A DNA stretch of 35,075 nucleotides from Clostridiales bacterium (lineage in GTDB: Bacteria > Bacillota > Clostridia > Oscillospirales > Acutalibacteraceae): the NCBI GenBank assembly GCA_012519975.1, contig JAAYPE010000075.1, positions 1 through 35,075 on the forward strand, written 5' to 3'. Position numbers and translations under genes: made by a program. Numbering within the stretch: position 1 is the first letter of the stretch; each line of letters starts with the position of its first letter. This document shows positions 8,293 to 17,414 of this stretch, piece by piece. The notes under the pieces were generated by a model. That model worked only from the letters and a program-made list of their open reading frames with translations, did not search any database and was not told the origin of the DNA.

Positions 8293-9288
8293 ATGGATGA
8301 TATAAGAGAACGAATATTGCAAACCGAAGAAATGACATTGTCTAATTATGCAACGCTTTGTAAAAACACTAAAGGCAGAATGAGGGAAGAAGAAGAGTGC
8401 CAAATGCGAACGGCATACCAAAGAGATAGGGATAGGATAATTCACTCTAACGCATTTAGGCGTCTAAAACATAAAACACAAGTTTTTTTAACACCTCGTG
8501 GTGACCACTACAGAACAAGGCTTACACACACCTTTGAGGTTTCTCAAATTGCAAGAACAATTGCAAGTGGGCTTAGGCTAAATGAGGATTTGACAGAGGC
8601 AATAGCATTAGGGCACGATTTAGGGCATACTCCTTTTGGTCACGCGGGCGAGCGTGCATTGGATGCAGTTCATCCCGGTGGATTTAAGCATTATGAGCAA
8701 AGTCTGCGGGTTGTAGATTTTCTTGAAAAAAATGGAAAAGGCTTAAATCTTACATATGAAGTACGAAATGGAATAGTTTGCCATACTACCGGAACATTGG
8801 CAGAAACTTTAGAAGGACGAGTTGTAAAAGTTGCGGATAAAATAGCATATATTAATCATGATATAGATGATGCAATTAGAGCAGGAATTTTTTCTCCAGA
8901 TGATATACCAATGAGTATGATAAGCGTTTTAGGAGATACAAAAAGCAAAAGAATATCTACGCTTGTAATGTCAATAATACTAAACAGTACAGATGATATT
9001 AAAATGGATGAAGAGATACAAGAGGCCTTTGATGAGTTGCATTCTTATATGTTTGCAAATGTTTATAAAAATCCGGTTTGTAAAGGCGAAGAGGGAAAAG
9101 CTATAAATATTTTGCAAAGGATGTATATCTTCTTTAAAGACAATCCAGAAACTATGCCACCAGATTATATTAAAATTTGTGAAAAAGAAGGAGCAAACAG
9201 AGCCGCTTGCGATTACATTGCAGGTATGTCGGACAGATATGCGCTTTCTGTTTTTCATAAACTATTTATTCCAGAGGCGTGGACATAA
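8293..9288 (+). CDS. dgt: Deoxyguanosinetriphosphate triphosphohydrolase-like protein (short form)
   Basis: This HD-domain enzyme hydrolyses dNTPs to the deoxynucleoside and triphosphate. The metal ligands are visible as His79 (RLTHTFEV), His108-Asp109 (LGHDLGHTPFGHAGE) and Asp182 (VADKIAYINHD). With 331 residues it is the short clostridial type rather than the roughly 500-residue E. coli Dgt, so preference for dGTP is not assured. It lies directly before dnaG and rpoD, an arrangement common in Clostridia, where control of the dNTP pool sits beside replication priming. AGGGGGGTG precedes the ATG. Confidence 0.91.
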   Translation: MDDIRERILQTEEMTLSNYATLCKNTKGRMREEEECQMRTAYQRDRDRIIHSNAFRRLKHKTQVFLTPRGDHYRTRLTHTFEVSQIARTIASGLRLNEDLTEAIALGHDLGHTPFGHAGERALDAVHPGGFKHYEQSLRVVDFLEKNGKGLNLTYEVRNGIVCHTTGTLAETLEGRVVKVADKIAYINHDIDDAIRAGIFSPDDIPMSMISVLGDTKSKRISTLVMSIILNSTDDIKMDEEIQEAFDELHSYMFANVYKNPVCKGEEGKAINILQRMYIFFKDNPETMPPDYIKICEKEGANRAACDYIAGMSDRYALSVFHKLFIPEAWT

Positions 9289-9336
9289 AATCACTTTATC
9301 CAAATTTACAAGCTTTTTAAAAGGAGAGTGAGAATA

Positions 9337-11091
9337 TTGGCGATAAGCGAAGAGTTTTTGAATGAGATAAGGCTAAGGATAGATATTGATGAGCTTATCG
9401 GTCAATATGTTGACTTAAAAAAACACGGCAGACTTTCTAAGGCGCTTTGCCCTTTTCATAGTGAAAAAACACCGTCTTTTACTGTTTATTCAGACACCCA
9501 GTCATACTATTGTTTTGGTTGTCAAAAGGGTGGAGATGCTATAACATTTATTAGAGAAATCGAAAATTTGGATTATATTGAGGCTGTGCGTATGCTTTGC
9601 GAAAAAGCGGGTCTTAATATGCCAGAGGATAATTATGATGATACAATAAATAAAAAAAGAAGGCGTATGCTTGAAATTAACAAAGAAGCGGCAAGGTTTT
9701 TTCATAATTATATGCTAAGCCCTAAGGGCAAAAAAGGTCTTGATTATTTTTTATCTCGTGGGCTATCAATGAACACCATTCGTCGTTTTGGGCTTGGCTA
9801 TGCACCAGATGATTGGAGCGAGCTTATAAAATATATGACAAGCAAAGGCTACTCTAAAAGCGAACTTCACGAGGCAGACCTTGCAAAAAAAAGCACAAAG
9901 AATGATCGGATTAACTATTTTGATAACTTCAGAGATAGAGCAATTGTTCCCATAATAGATTTGAGAGGGAATATAATTGCGTTTGGAGGTAGAGTTCTTG
10001 ATGGCTCTGGTCCTAAATATGTAAACACATCAGACACTTTAGTATATAAAAAAAGTCAAGCTGTGTTTGCACTAAATTTTGCAAAAAATGGCAATGTAGG
10101 CAAACTGATTTTAGCAGAAGGTTATATGGATGTTATTTCACTGCATCAAGCAGGATTTACAAATGCAGTAGCAGGGCTTGGAACAGCACTAACAGACGAA
10201 CAAGTGAGATTGATTTCACGCTATTGCGAAGAGATAATCTTAGCTTATGATTCAGATGAAGCGGGCAAAAAAGCTGTTAACAAAGCGATATATAAGTTTG
10301 AAAGAACAGGCGTAAAAATCAGAGTTTTAGAGCTAAAAGATGGTAAGGACCCTGACGAAATAATAAAAAAATATGGTCCTGAGAGATTTAAAGCACTTGT
10401 TGATGGTGCAGCTAATGACATCGAGTATAAACTTTTAGAAAAAAGAGCGTTGTATGACCTTGCGACTTCAGATGGCAAGATGAATTTCTTAAATGACGCA
10501 ACTTTTATACTTGCAAAGCTAAATAGCCCAATAGAGCGTGAAATTTATGCGTCAAGGCTTGCAAGCGAACTGGATGTTAGCAAAGAGGCAATTTTAACTC
10601 AGGCTCAAAAAAATAAAGATAGAAAAGAAAAACGTGAGAATAAAGTTGATTTTGGGAAGCTTAAAGATGAGATTGCACCAAAAAAAGATGAAGTAAACCC
10701 GCAAAGGCCTGATAATATTAAAGCTGCCAAAGCAGAAGAAACTTTAATTTCATCTATTATCGCAAATCCAGATTTTTTAAAAAAGCTTGAAAACAAAATT
10801 TCTTCACAGGATTTTGTAACTGATTTTAACCGTAGAGTTTATGAAAAAATCTCGCAAAGAATTTTAGACGGATTGCCAATTGACAACTTGTTTTTATCTG
10901 CATATTTCACTCCCGAAGAGATGGGCAGAATTGTAAAATTAAGTAATAATTCACAGAAAATAAGCAACACAATAACGGAGTGTGATGATTGTATAAAGGT
11001 GTTAAAACAAGAAAAAAATAGAGTTAAAAATATTGATCCAAAAAGTTTAAGTGATGATGAATTTTTAAAACTCTTTAATAAAAATACATAG
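9337..11091 (+). CDS. dnaG: DNA primase DnaG
   Basis: DnaG makes the RNA primers for DNA replication. The 584-residue protein has the CHC2 zinc finger (Cys38, His41, Cys59, Cys62), then the RNA-polymerase core with the TOPRIM metal sites EGYMD (Glu261) and YDSDEAG (Asp305, Asp307). A lysine-rich linker (around 435-475) leads to the helicase-binding C-terminal domain. An in-frame GTG at 9328 lies in the AAGGAGAG ribosome binding site. I therefore start at the TTG at 9337, which gives the usual MAISEEFLNEIR opening. The gap to rpoD is only 25 bases. Confidence 0.93.
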   Translation: MAISEEFLNEIRLRIDIDELIGQYVDLKKHGRLSKALCPFHSEKTPSFTVYSDTQSYYCFGCQKGGDAITFIREIENLDYIEAVRMLCEKAGLNMPEDNYDDTINKKRRRMLEINKEAARFFHNYMLSPKGKKGLDYFLSRGLSMNTIRRFGLGYAPDDWSELIKYMTSKGYSKSELHEADLAKKSTKNDRINYFDNFRDRAIVPIIDLRGNIIAFGGRVLDGSGPKYVNTSDTLVYKKSQAVFALNFAKNGNVGKLILAEGYMDVISLHQAGFTNAVAGLGTALTDEQVRLISRYCEEIILAYDSDEAGKKAVNKAIYKFERTGVKIRVLELKDGKDPDEIIKKYGPERFKALVDGAANDIEYKLLEKRALYDLATSDGKMNFLNDATFILAKLNSPIEREIYASRLASELDVSKEAILTQAQKNKDRKEKRENKVDFGKLKDEIAPKKDEVNPQRPDNIKAAKAEETLISSIIANPDFLKKLENKISSQDFVTDFNRRVYEKISQRILDGLPIDNLFLSAYFTPEEMGRIVKLSNNSQKISNTITECDDCIKVLKQEKNRVKNIDPKSLSDDEFLKLFNKNT

Positions 11092-11116
11092 GATGTGCAA
11101 GGGGAGATAGTATAGT

Positions 11117-12214
11117 ATGGAAATATTGGAAAAGAAATCAGTTATAAAAACACTGCTAGAAAAAGGTAAGGTAAATGGTCGTTTAACTACAAATGAAATA
11201 GATTTGGCTATTATCGAAATGGATTTGGATATAGATGAGCTTGACAAGTTGTATGACACAATTGAAGGCCATAATATTGAAATCATAGATGACCTTGGAG
11301 ACGCAGCTCTTGATTCTTTGAGCTTTGATACAGAGGCATCAAAATCACCAACCGCAAGTAGTGGGGCAGATAGCGCTAAGAACGTAGCAATGGATGACCC
11401 TGTAAAAGTGTATTTAAAAGAAATTGGAAGAGTCCCACTTTTAACCCCAGAAGAAGAAATAGAGCTTGCAATCAGAATTGCAGATAATGATGAAATTGCA
11501 AAACAAAGGCTTGCAGAGGCAAACCTTAGGCTTGTTGTAAGTATAGCAAAAAGATATGTAGGCAGAGGAATGCAGTTTCTTGATTTGATACAGGAGGGCA
11601 ACCTAGGTCTTATTAAAGCTGTTGACAAATTTGACTACACAAAAGGGTTTAAGTTTTCTACCTATGCAACGTGGTGGATAAGGCAGGCTATAACACGGGC
11701 AATTGCAGACCAAGCAAGGACAATTCGTATACCTGTGCATATGGTTGAAACAATTAATAAAGTTAAAAAGACAAATAGCCAACTTTTGCATAAAAACGGA
11801 AGAGATCCAACCGCAGAAGAAATTGCAGCAGAACTGGATATGCCTGTTGAAAAAGTCCGTGAAATTTTGAGAGTTGCACAGGAACCTGTGTCACTCGAAA
11901 CTCCAATTGGAGAAGAGGAAGACAGCCACCTCGGCGATTTTATCCCTGATGACGATGCACTAGCTCCAGCTGATGCAGCTTCAATGTTGCTTTTAAAAGA
12001 GCAACTTGGAGATGTCTTAAAAACTTTGACACCACGAGAAGAAAAGGTTCTCTCACTTCGTTTTGGCTTAGAAGACGGCCATCCAAGAACTTTGGAGGAA
12101 GTGGGTAAAGAATTTAATGTTACTCGTGAGCGTATTCGTCAAATTGAAGCAAAAGCACTGCGCAAACTTCGTCACCCAAGCCGTAGCAAAAAGCTTAAAG
12201 ATTTTCTTGATTAA
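11117..12214 (+). CDS. rpoD: RNA polymerase primary sigma factor RpoD (SigA)
   Basis: The housekeeping sigma-70 factor. After a short acidic region 1.1 (about 1-90) come region 1.2 ([16 protein letters not shown]), regions 2.1-2.4 ([20 protein letters not shown] through [15 protein letters not shown]), region 3 ([10 protein letters not shown] onward) and region 4 with the -35 recognition helix ([20 protein letters not shown]). At 365 residues it is a compact Gram-positive SigA. It recognises TTGACA/TATAAT promoters, matching the promoter sites found in this window. It follows dnaG closely, as in the classical macromolecular synthesis operon. Confidence 0.97.
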   Translation: MEILEKKSVIKTLLEKGKVNGRLTTNEIDLAIIEMDLDIDELDKLYDTIEGHNIEIIDDLGDAALDSLSFDTEASKSPTASSGADSAKNVAMDDPVKVYLKEIGRVPLLTPEEEIELAIRIADNDEIAKQRLAEANLRLVVSIAKRYVGRGMQFLDLIQEGNLGLIKAVDKFDYTKGFKFSTYATWWIRQAITRAIADQARTIRIPVHMVETINKVKKTNSQLLHKNGRDPTAEEIAAELDMPVEKVREILRVAQEPVSLETPIGEEEDSHLGDFIPDDDALAPADAASMLLLKEQLGDVLKTLTPREEKVLSLRFGLEDGHPRTLEEVGKEFNVTRERIRQIEAKALRKLRHPSRSKKLKDFLD

Positions 12215-12275
12215 TTTGCAAGTTTTAGAGTTTGAGTATACACTAGAGATGTTCCGAAAGGATTGGTTAATCTAA

Positions 12276-12692
12276 ATGAAAAATAAAATTTTTGTTTCAT
12301 CTTCTGTAATTTTATTTATATTTTTTGCACTAGTAAATATGAGTGCAGTTGTAAATTATAAACTAGGATGGGGAAACTTTATTTTAAGCTTATTGTTTGT
12401 TGTCTTTTGGGGGGGTATGGTTAATTTTACATCGGACTCAAAAAGTATAATGATTTATTCAATTGCTTTGTGGTCTGTAATATTAATATCGTCGGTTGTT
12501 TCACTTGTGGCGTCGGCAACATCAATTCAAGTCGGTTTTTTAATGGTTCCAGTTTCTTTTTTAACTGCACCTATGTTTGGGCTTAGAATGATTTTAAAAT
12601 CCACATTTATAAACTACATATTTTTAGGATTAATTTCAATAACATTTATAGGAGTTAATTCTTACTTTCTTTCAAGATATTTAAAATACTAA
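12276..12692 (+). CDS. Small multi-pass membrane protein of unknown function
   Basis: I do not recognise this 138-residue protein. It is almost entirely hydrophobic, with four to five predicted membrane helices (about residues 5-25, 32-50, 59-82, 88-106 and 112-133) separated by short polar turns, and has no charged catalytic motif. A weak AAAGGA lies about 13 bases before the ATG, which is long for a ribosome binding site. It follows rpoD by 61 bases and ends before a terminator, so it may be the last gene of the run. The TTTT- and GGGG-rich stretches make it AT-richer than its neighbours, as expected for a membrane protein. Confidence 0.6.
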   Translation: MKNKIFVSSSVILFIFFALVNMSAVVNYKLGWGNFILSLLFVVFWGGMVNFTSDSKSIMIYSIALWSVILISSVVSLVASATSIQVGFLMVPVSFLTAPMFGLRMILKSTFINYIFLGLISITFIGVNSYFLSRYLKY

Positions 12693-12762
12693 GATGATTT
12701 TAAAACAACAAACTGAAAAATCTTTTTAAGTTAAATTATTTATGCAAGGTAACTAGAATACA

Positions 12763-12803
12763 AATAATAAACGCCTCACCTTAATTGGTGGGCGTTTATT
12801 ATT
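12763..12803. terminator. Bidirectional intrinsic terminator between the membrane gene and ndk
   Basis: An inverted repeat AATAATAAACGCC-t-CACC / GGTG-GGCGTTTATTATT with a short TTAATT loop and one bulged T. It has T-rich flanks on both strands, as expected between two convergent genes. Confidence 0.75.
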
Positions 12804-12832
12804 AATTTATTATTTAGTTTTAATCAAAAGTT

Positions 12833-13234
12833 TTATCCAAAAAATCTTTTTATCTCTACTTGCGCACTCTTAAGTGAGTCAGAGCCGTGTATAAGGTTAT
12901 GAGATGTGCAGTAGGCAAAATCACCCCTGATAGTTCCAGCAATGGCATCTTCAAAATTTGTAGCACCGATAATAGTTCTCATACCACAAATTGCATTTTC
13001 ACCTTCCACAACCATAGCAAGAACAGGACCGCTCATCATATAATCCAAAAGTCCAGGAAAAAAAGGTTTGTCCACAATGTGAGAATAGTGCTCAGTTAGG
13101 ATTTTTTCATCAAGACTCATCATTTTTGCATTTGTTATTTTGTAGCTTTTTCGCTCGATTCGAGAAATAATTTCCCCGGCAAGACCTCGTTTTAGAGTAT
13201 CAGGTTTTAACATAATAAATGTACTTTCAATCAT
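12833..13234 (-). CDS. ndk: Nucleoside diphosphate kinase
   Basis: Ndk transfers the terminal phosphate between NTPs and NDPs through a phospho-histidine. The 133-residue protein shows the opening STFIMLKPDTLKRG with Lys10, the ATP-site arginines in MRTIIGATNF and TIRGDF, and the active-site motif NLIHGSDS with His116. It is slightly shorter at the C-terminus than the usual 140-150 residues, but all catalytic residues are present. GGAAGG precedes the ATG on the - strand. It is transcribed away from rpoB. Confidence 0.95.
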   Translation of the reverse strand: MIESTFIMLKPDTLKRGLAGEIISRIERKSYKITNAKMMSLDEKILTEHYSHIVDKPFFPGLLDYMMSGPVLAMVVEGENAICGMRTIIGATNFEDAIAGTIRGDFAYCTSHNLIHGSDSLKSAQVEIKRFFG

Positions 13235-13284
13235 TTATAAAAAACACCTTCCAAAATTTAGTATAAATTTTCTAACTATTGAGC

Positions 13285-13293
13285 ATTATAGCA
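13285..13293 (-). promoter_or_regulatory. Predicted extended -10 promoter for ndk
   Basis: The - strand reads TGCTATAAT, a consensus -10 with an upstream TG, 50 bases before the ndk start. No good -35 box is at the expected distance (the best is ATGCAT). Confidence 0.45.
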
Positions 13294-13403
13294 CAAAAAT
13301 TAAATAAAATGCATCTTTTTTTATAAAATTTACAAAATTTGTCAATACTCAAATAGAAAAGCTAATTTAAAAACTTAAATTAACTATAAAAACAAAATAT
13401 ACC

Positions 13404-13432
13404 TTGACAAAATAGAGAACAAGGTATATAAT
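13404..13432 (+). promoter_or_regulatory. Consensus promoter for rpoB-rpoC, overlapping a dyad
   Basis: A perfect TTGACA (13404-13409), 17-base spacer and perfect TATAAT (13427-13432). An inverted repeat TACCTTG (13400-13406) / CAAGGTA (13420-13426) brackets the -35 box and spacer. Transcription would start near 13440, giving a leader of about 170 bases with a weak GTTTGC/GCAAAC hairpin at 13544-13563. I see no gene in the 376-base gap between ndk and rpoB. Confidence 0.75.
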
Positions 13433-13610
13433 AACATACTGCATTATAATGGAAAAATGTTGTCTTTAGCAATTACTTGACAAGTGAATTATACCACTAA
13501 ATGCACAAAAAATCAATATGATTTTTAAGATTTTTCTCGATTTGTTTGCTTTTGCAGGCAAACTTACCATAAGTAGATGGACACAAAAAAGAACGGAGTG
13601 ATAAAGGCCT

Positions 13611-16600
13611 ATGGTAAACGTAAATTCGGTGCAACTCGGCAATAATACCCGTATGAGCTTTTCACGCATTAATGAGGTTATGGAAATGCCAAACCTTATT
13701 GAGGTGCAAAAAGAGTCATACCAATGGTTTCTTGATGTTGGTCTTAAAGAGGTTTTCAGAGACATTTCTGAAATTACCGACTACACTGGAAATCTAGTGC
13801 TTGAATTTGTTGATTACAAAATGGACGATAAGCCGAAGTACACGGTGACGGAGTGCAAGGAGCGTGATGCAACTTACGCAGCCCCAATGCGTGTTAGGGC
13901 ACGATTGCTAAACAAGGAAACGGGCGAAATAAAGGAAAACGAAGTCTATATGGGAGATTTCCCAATTATGACAGACGGCGGAACCTTTGTGATAAACGGA
14001 GCAGAGAGAGTTATCGTATCTCAGCTTGTTCGTTCTCCAGGCGTTTATTACGGAATGAATTATGATAAGACAGGTAAAAAGCTATTCACCTCAACTGTTA
14101 TTCCAAACAGGGGTGCATGGCTTGAATATGAATCTGACCAAAATGATTTGTTCTATGTTCGTATTGATAAAAATAGAAAAATATACATCACAACATTTAT
14201 TCGCGCACTCGGCATTTCAACTAACGAAGAAATTTTAGACCTTTTTGGTCACGATGCTAGAATAATGGAAACACTTGAAAAAGACCCAACTAAAAATGCG
14301 GAAGAGGCATTGCTTGAGGTTTATAAAAAGCTTCGTCCAGGTGAGCCACCAACACTTGAGACTGCTCAAGCGCATTTAGATAGCTTGTTTTTTGATGCAC
14401 ATCGCTACGACCTTTCAAGAGTTGGTCGTTATAAGTATAATAAAAAGCTTGCAATTTCTGGTAGACTTGCTGGCAACAAACTAGCATTTCCAATTGCAAA
14501 CCCTTCAACGGGTGAAATTTTGGCAGATGCTGGTGAAATTATTACAAAAGAAAAAGCTCACGAACTTGAGCAAGCTGGCGTAAGAGAGGCGACTCTTGAT
14601 GTTGATGGGGTTGAAGTAAAAGTAATATCTAACGGAATGGTTGATATTGCAGATTATGTAAGCTTTAGTCAAGAAGAGCTTGAGGATATGGGCATCAATG
14701 AAAAGGTTAACTTTGAGGTTCTTTGCGAAATCTTAGACACCTGCGGTGATGACCTTGATAGCATAAAAAATGAGCTTAGAGCCCGTTGTGATGATTTAAT
14801 TCCAAAACATATTACAACTGATGATATTTTTGCATCAATCAACTACCTAAATTGCCTTGCAATGGATGTTGGTACAATAGATGATATTGATCACTTAGGG
14901 AATCGCCGCATACGCAGTGTTGGTGAGCTTCTTCAAAACCAGTTCCGTATTGGGTTTACCCGTATGGAAAGAGTTGTAAGAGAGAGAATGACCTTGCAAG
15001 CGCAAGAGCCAGATAAAGCAACTCCACAAGCACTTATTAACATAAGGCCTGTTGTTGCATCAATTAAGGAGTTTTTTGGTTCTTCTCCATTGTCACAGTT
15101 TATGGATCAAACAAACCCATTAGCCGAGCTTACTCACAAGCGTCGTTTGTCAGCTCTAGGTCCTGGAGGTCTTTCAAGAGATAGAGCAGGATTTGAGGTT
15201 CGAGATGTTCACTATAGCCACTATGGGCGTATGTGTCCGATTGAAACTCCAGAAGGACCAAACATTGGACTTATTTCATATCTTGCAACCTTTGCAAGGA
15301 TTAATAAATATGGCTTTATAGAAGCTCCGTTTAGAAGAGTTGACAAGGAAACAGGTGTTGTACTTGATGAAGTTGACTATATGACAGCAGATGTTGAGGA
15401 CGATTTCTATGTAGCTCAGGCAAACGAGCCTTTGGATGAAAATGGTCGTTTTGCAAACGAAAAAGTTACAGTTAGATATAGAGATGAGTTTCACGAAGTT
15501 GACCGTGGCATAGCAGACTATATGGATGTTTCGCCTAAGATGGTTGTATCCGTTGCAACGGCAATGATTCCATTTCTTGAGAACGATGACGCTAACAGAG
15601 CGCTTATGGGCTCGAATATGCAACGACAAGCAGTGCCACTCCTAAAGACACAATCGCCAATAATTGGCACAGGAATGGAGTATAAAGCGGCTGTTGACTC
15701 TGGAGTTGTTTTGGTTGCAAAGCGTGACGGAGTAGTTACAAAGCTTAGCGCAGAAAAGATTGAAGTAACAACTAGTGACGCAAAGGTTGATGAGTATGAT
15801 ATCATCAAGTTTATGCGTTCAAACCAAGGTACTTGCATTAATCAGCGTCCTGTTGTATCCCTTGGTCAAGAAGTTAAAAAAGGTGAAGTTATAGCCGACG
15901 GACCTTCAACCGACAATGGCGAAATTAGCCTCGGTAAAAATGTTCTTGTTGGATTTATGACTTGGGAAGGTTATAACTACGAGGATGCTGTTCTCTTAAA
16001 TGAAAAAATAGTTCGCGATGATGTTTTCACTTCAATCCATATTGAAGAGTATGAGATTGAGGCTAGGGATACAAAGCTTGGGCCAGAAGAAATCACAAGA
16101 GATATTCCCAATGTCGGTGAGGATGCTTTGAGCAACCTTGATGAATTTGGAATTATTCGTGTAGGTGCTGAGGTTCGCTCTGGCGATATCCTTGTTGGAA
16201 AAGTAACACCAAAGGGTGAAACAGAGCTTACAGCAGAGGAAAGACTTCTTCGTGCAATATTTGGTGAAAAAGCAAGAGAAGTTCGTGACACATCTCTTCG
16301 TGTTCCACACGGTGAATACGGCATTGTTGTAAATGTTGAAGTGTTCACAAGAGAAAATAGTGATGAGCTAAACCCTGGTGTAAACAAGGTTGTTCGTTGC
16401 TATATTGCACAAAAAAGAAAGATTTCTGTTGGAGATAAGATGGCAGGTCGTCACGGAAACAAGGGTGTTGTTTCTCGTATTCTTCCACAAGAAGATATGC
16501 CTTTCCTTCCAGATGGCACACCACTTGATATAGTCCTAAACCCGCTTGGAGTTCCATCCCGTATGAATATCGGTCAGGTGCTTGAGGTTCATTTAGGAAT

Positions 16601-17351
16601 GGCTGCAAGGTCGTTAGGTTGGAAAGTAATGACGCCGGTTTTTGATGGTGCTGTTGAGAGCGACATTAAAGAAGCACTAGTAGAGGCAGGACTTAGAGAA
16701 GACGGCAAAACAACACTTATAGATGGCAGAACAGGTAAGCCGTTTGACAATCCTATAACTGTTGGAGTTATGTACTTCTTAAAACTACTTCACTTGGTAG
16801 ATGATAAAATTCACGCCCGTTCAACAGGTCCTTACTCGCTTGTTACACAGCAACCACTCGGTGGTAAAGCGCAGTTTGGTGGACAGCGTTTTGGAGAGAT
16901 GGAGGTTTGGGCACTTGAGGCTTATGGTGCAGCTTACACTCTTCAAGAAATTCTTACTGTCAAGTCTGACGATGTCGTTGGAAGGGTAAGAACCTATGAA
17001 TCAATAGTTAAGGGTAAAAACATTCCAAAATCAGGGGTTCCAGAATCCTTTAAAGTTCTTATAAAAGAGCTTCAATCGCTTGGAATTGATGTTAAAGTTC
17101 TTGATAAGAATGAAAACGAAATTGACCTCAAGCACAATCTTGAAAACGATGATATGGGCTTTAATATTTCAGATAGCGCAGCGTTCTCAAATGTTAATGA
17201 TGCTGCAAGCTCTGAAGGTTATGGAATTCAAGATGAAAAAGGCGAACCTGTAACTGACTCAGAACAGAATGCCGAAGCAACTAGCAATGAGGGTAATGAA
17301 AATATTGAGGAAAACAATTTTGATGACGCTTCTGGCGACTCAGAAAGCTAA
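13611..17351 (+). CDS. rpoB: DNA-directed RNA polymerase subunit beta
   Basis: The beta subunit of RNA polymerase, 1246 residues. The start [20 protein letters not shown] is typical of Clostridia. The rifampicin-binding cluster near residue 486 ([20 protein letters not shown], then [13 protein letters not shown]) keeps the wild-type Gln, Asp, His and Ser positions, so the enzyme should be rifampicin-sensitive. The active-site block [12 protein letters not shown] is near residue 945. The last 80 or so residues (from about 1165) form an acidic, Asn/Ser-rich tail beyond the conserved core. The usual upstream partners rplJ-rplL are absent; ndk lies there instead. rpoC follows after 63 bases without a terminator. 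Confidence 0.98.
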   Translation: MVNVNSVQLGNNTRMSFSRINEVMEMPNLIEVQKESYQWFLDVGLKEVFRDISEITDYTGNLVLEFVDYKMDDKPKYTVTECKERDATYAAPMRVRARLLNKETGEIKENEVYMGDFPIMTDGGTFVINGAERVIVSQLVRSPGVYYGMNYDKTGKKLFTSTVIPNRGAWLEYESDQNDLFYVRIDKNRKIYITTFIRALGISTNEEILDLFGHDARIMETLEKDPTKNAEEALLEVYKKLRPGEPPTLETAQAHLDSLFFDAHRYDLSRVGRYKYNKKLAISGRLAGNKLAFPIANPSTGEILADAGEIITKEKAHELEQAGVREATLDVDGVEVKVISNGMVDIADYVSFSQEELEDMGINEKVNFEVLCEILDTCGDDLDSIKNELRARCDDLIPKHITTDDIFASINYLNCLAMDVGTIDDIDHLGNRRIRSVGELLQNQFRIGFTRMERVVRERMTLQAQEPDKATPQALINIRPVVASIKEFFGSSPLSQFMDQTNPLAELTHKRRLSALGPGGLSRDRAGFEVRDVHYSHYGRMCPIETPEGPNIGLISYLATFARINKYGFIEAPFRRVDKETGVVLDEVDYMTADVEDDFYVAQANEPLDENGRFANEKVTVRYRDEFHEVDRGIADYMDVSPKMVVSVATAMIPFLENDDANRALMGSNMQRQAVPLLKTQSPIIGTGMEYKAAVDSGVVLVAKRDGVVTKLSAEKIEVTTSDAKVDEYDIIKFMRSNQGTCINQRPVVSLGQEVKKGEVIADGPSTDNGEISLGKNVLVGFMTWEGYNYEDAVLLNEKIVRDDVFTSIHIEEYEIEARDTKLGPEEITRDIPNVGEDALSNLDEFGIIRVGAEVRSGDILVGKVTPKGETELTAEERLLRAIFGEKAREVRDTSLRVPHGEYGIVVNVEVFTRENSDELNPGVNKVVRCYIAQKRKISVGDKMAGRHGNKGVVSRILPQEDMPFLPDGTPLDIVLNPLGVPSRMNIGQVLEVHLGMAARSLGWKVMTPVFDGAVESDIKEALVEAGLREDGKTTLIDGRTGKPFDNPITVGVMYFLKLLHLVDDKIHARSTGPYSLVTQQPLGGKAQFGGQRFGEMEVWALEAYGAAYTLQEILTVKSDDVVGRVRTYESIVKGKNIPKSGVPESFKVLIKELQSLGIDVKVLDKNENEIDLKHNLENDDMGFNISDSAAFSNVNDAASSEGYGIQDEKGEPVTDSEQNAEATSNEGNENIEENNFDDASGDSES

Positions 17352-17414
17352 TCAAAAGACACCTTTCAAAAAAATAGAACTGTTTACAAATTTATAAAGA
17401 AAAGGGGTCGCCAA

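Noticed and set aside
9328..9336. GTG as start of dnaG (likewise GTG at 4366 and 21184 for the DJ-1 and rpsL genes)
   Set aside because: In each case the GTG is part of the ribosome binding site itself, and the next in-frame start gives the family-typical N-terminus.
11065..11628. 187-codon minus-strand open frame over the start of rpoD
   Set aside because: Antisense shadow of sigma regions 1 and 2; low-complexity Ser/Leu sequence without a ribosome binding site.
13441..13500. Second rpoB promoter (TATAAT at 13445, TTGACA at 13477)
   Set aside because: Neither box has a partner at a workable distance: no -35 before 13445 and no -10 17 bases after 13482.
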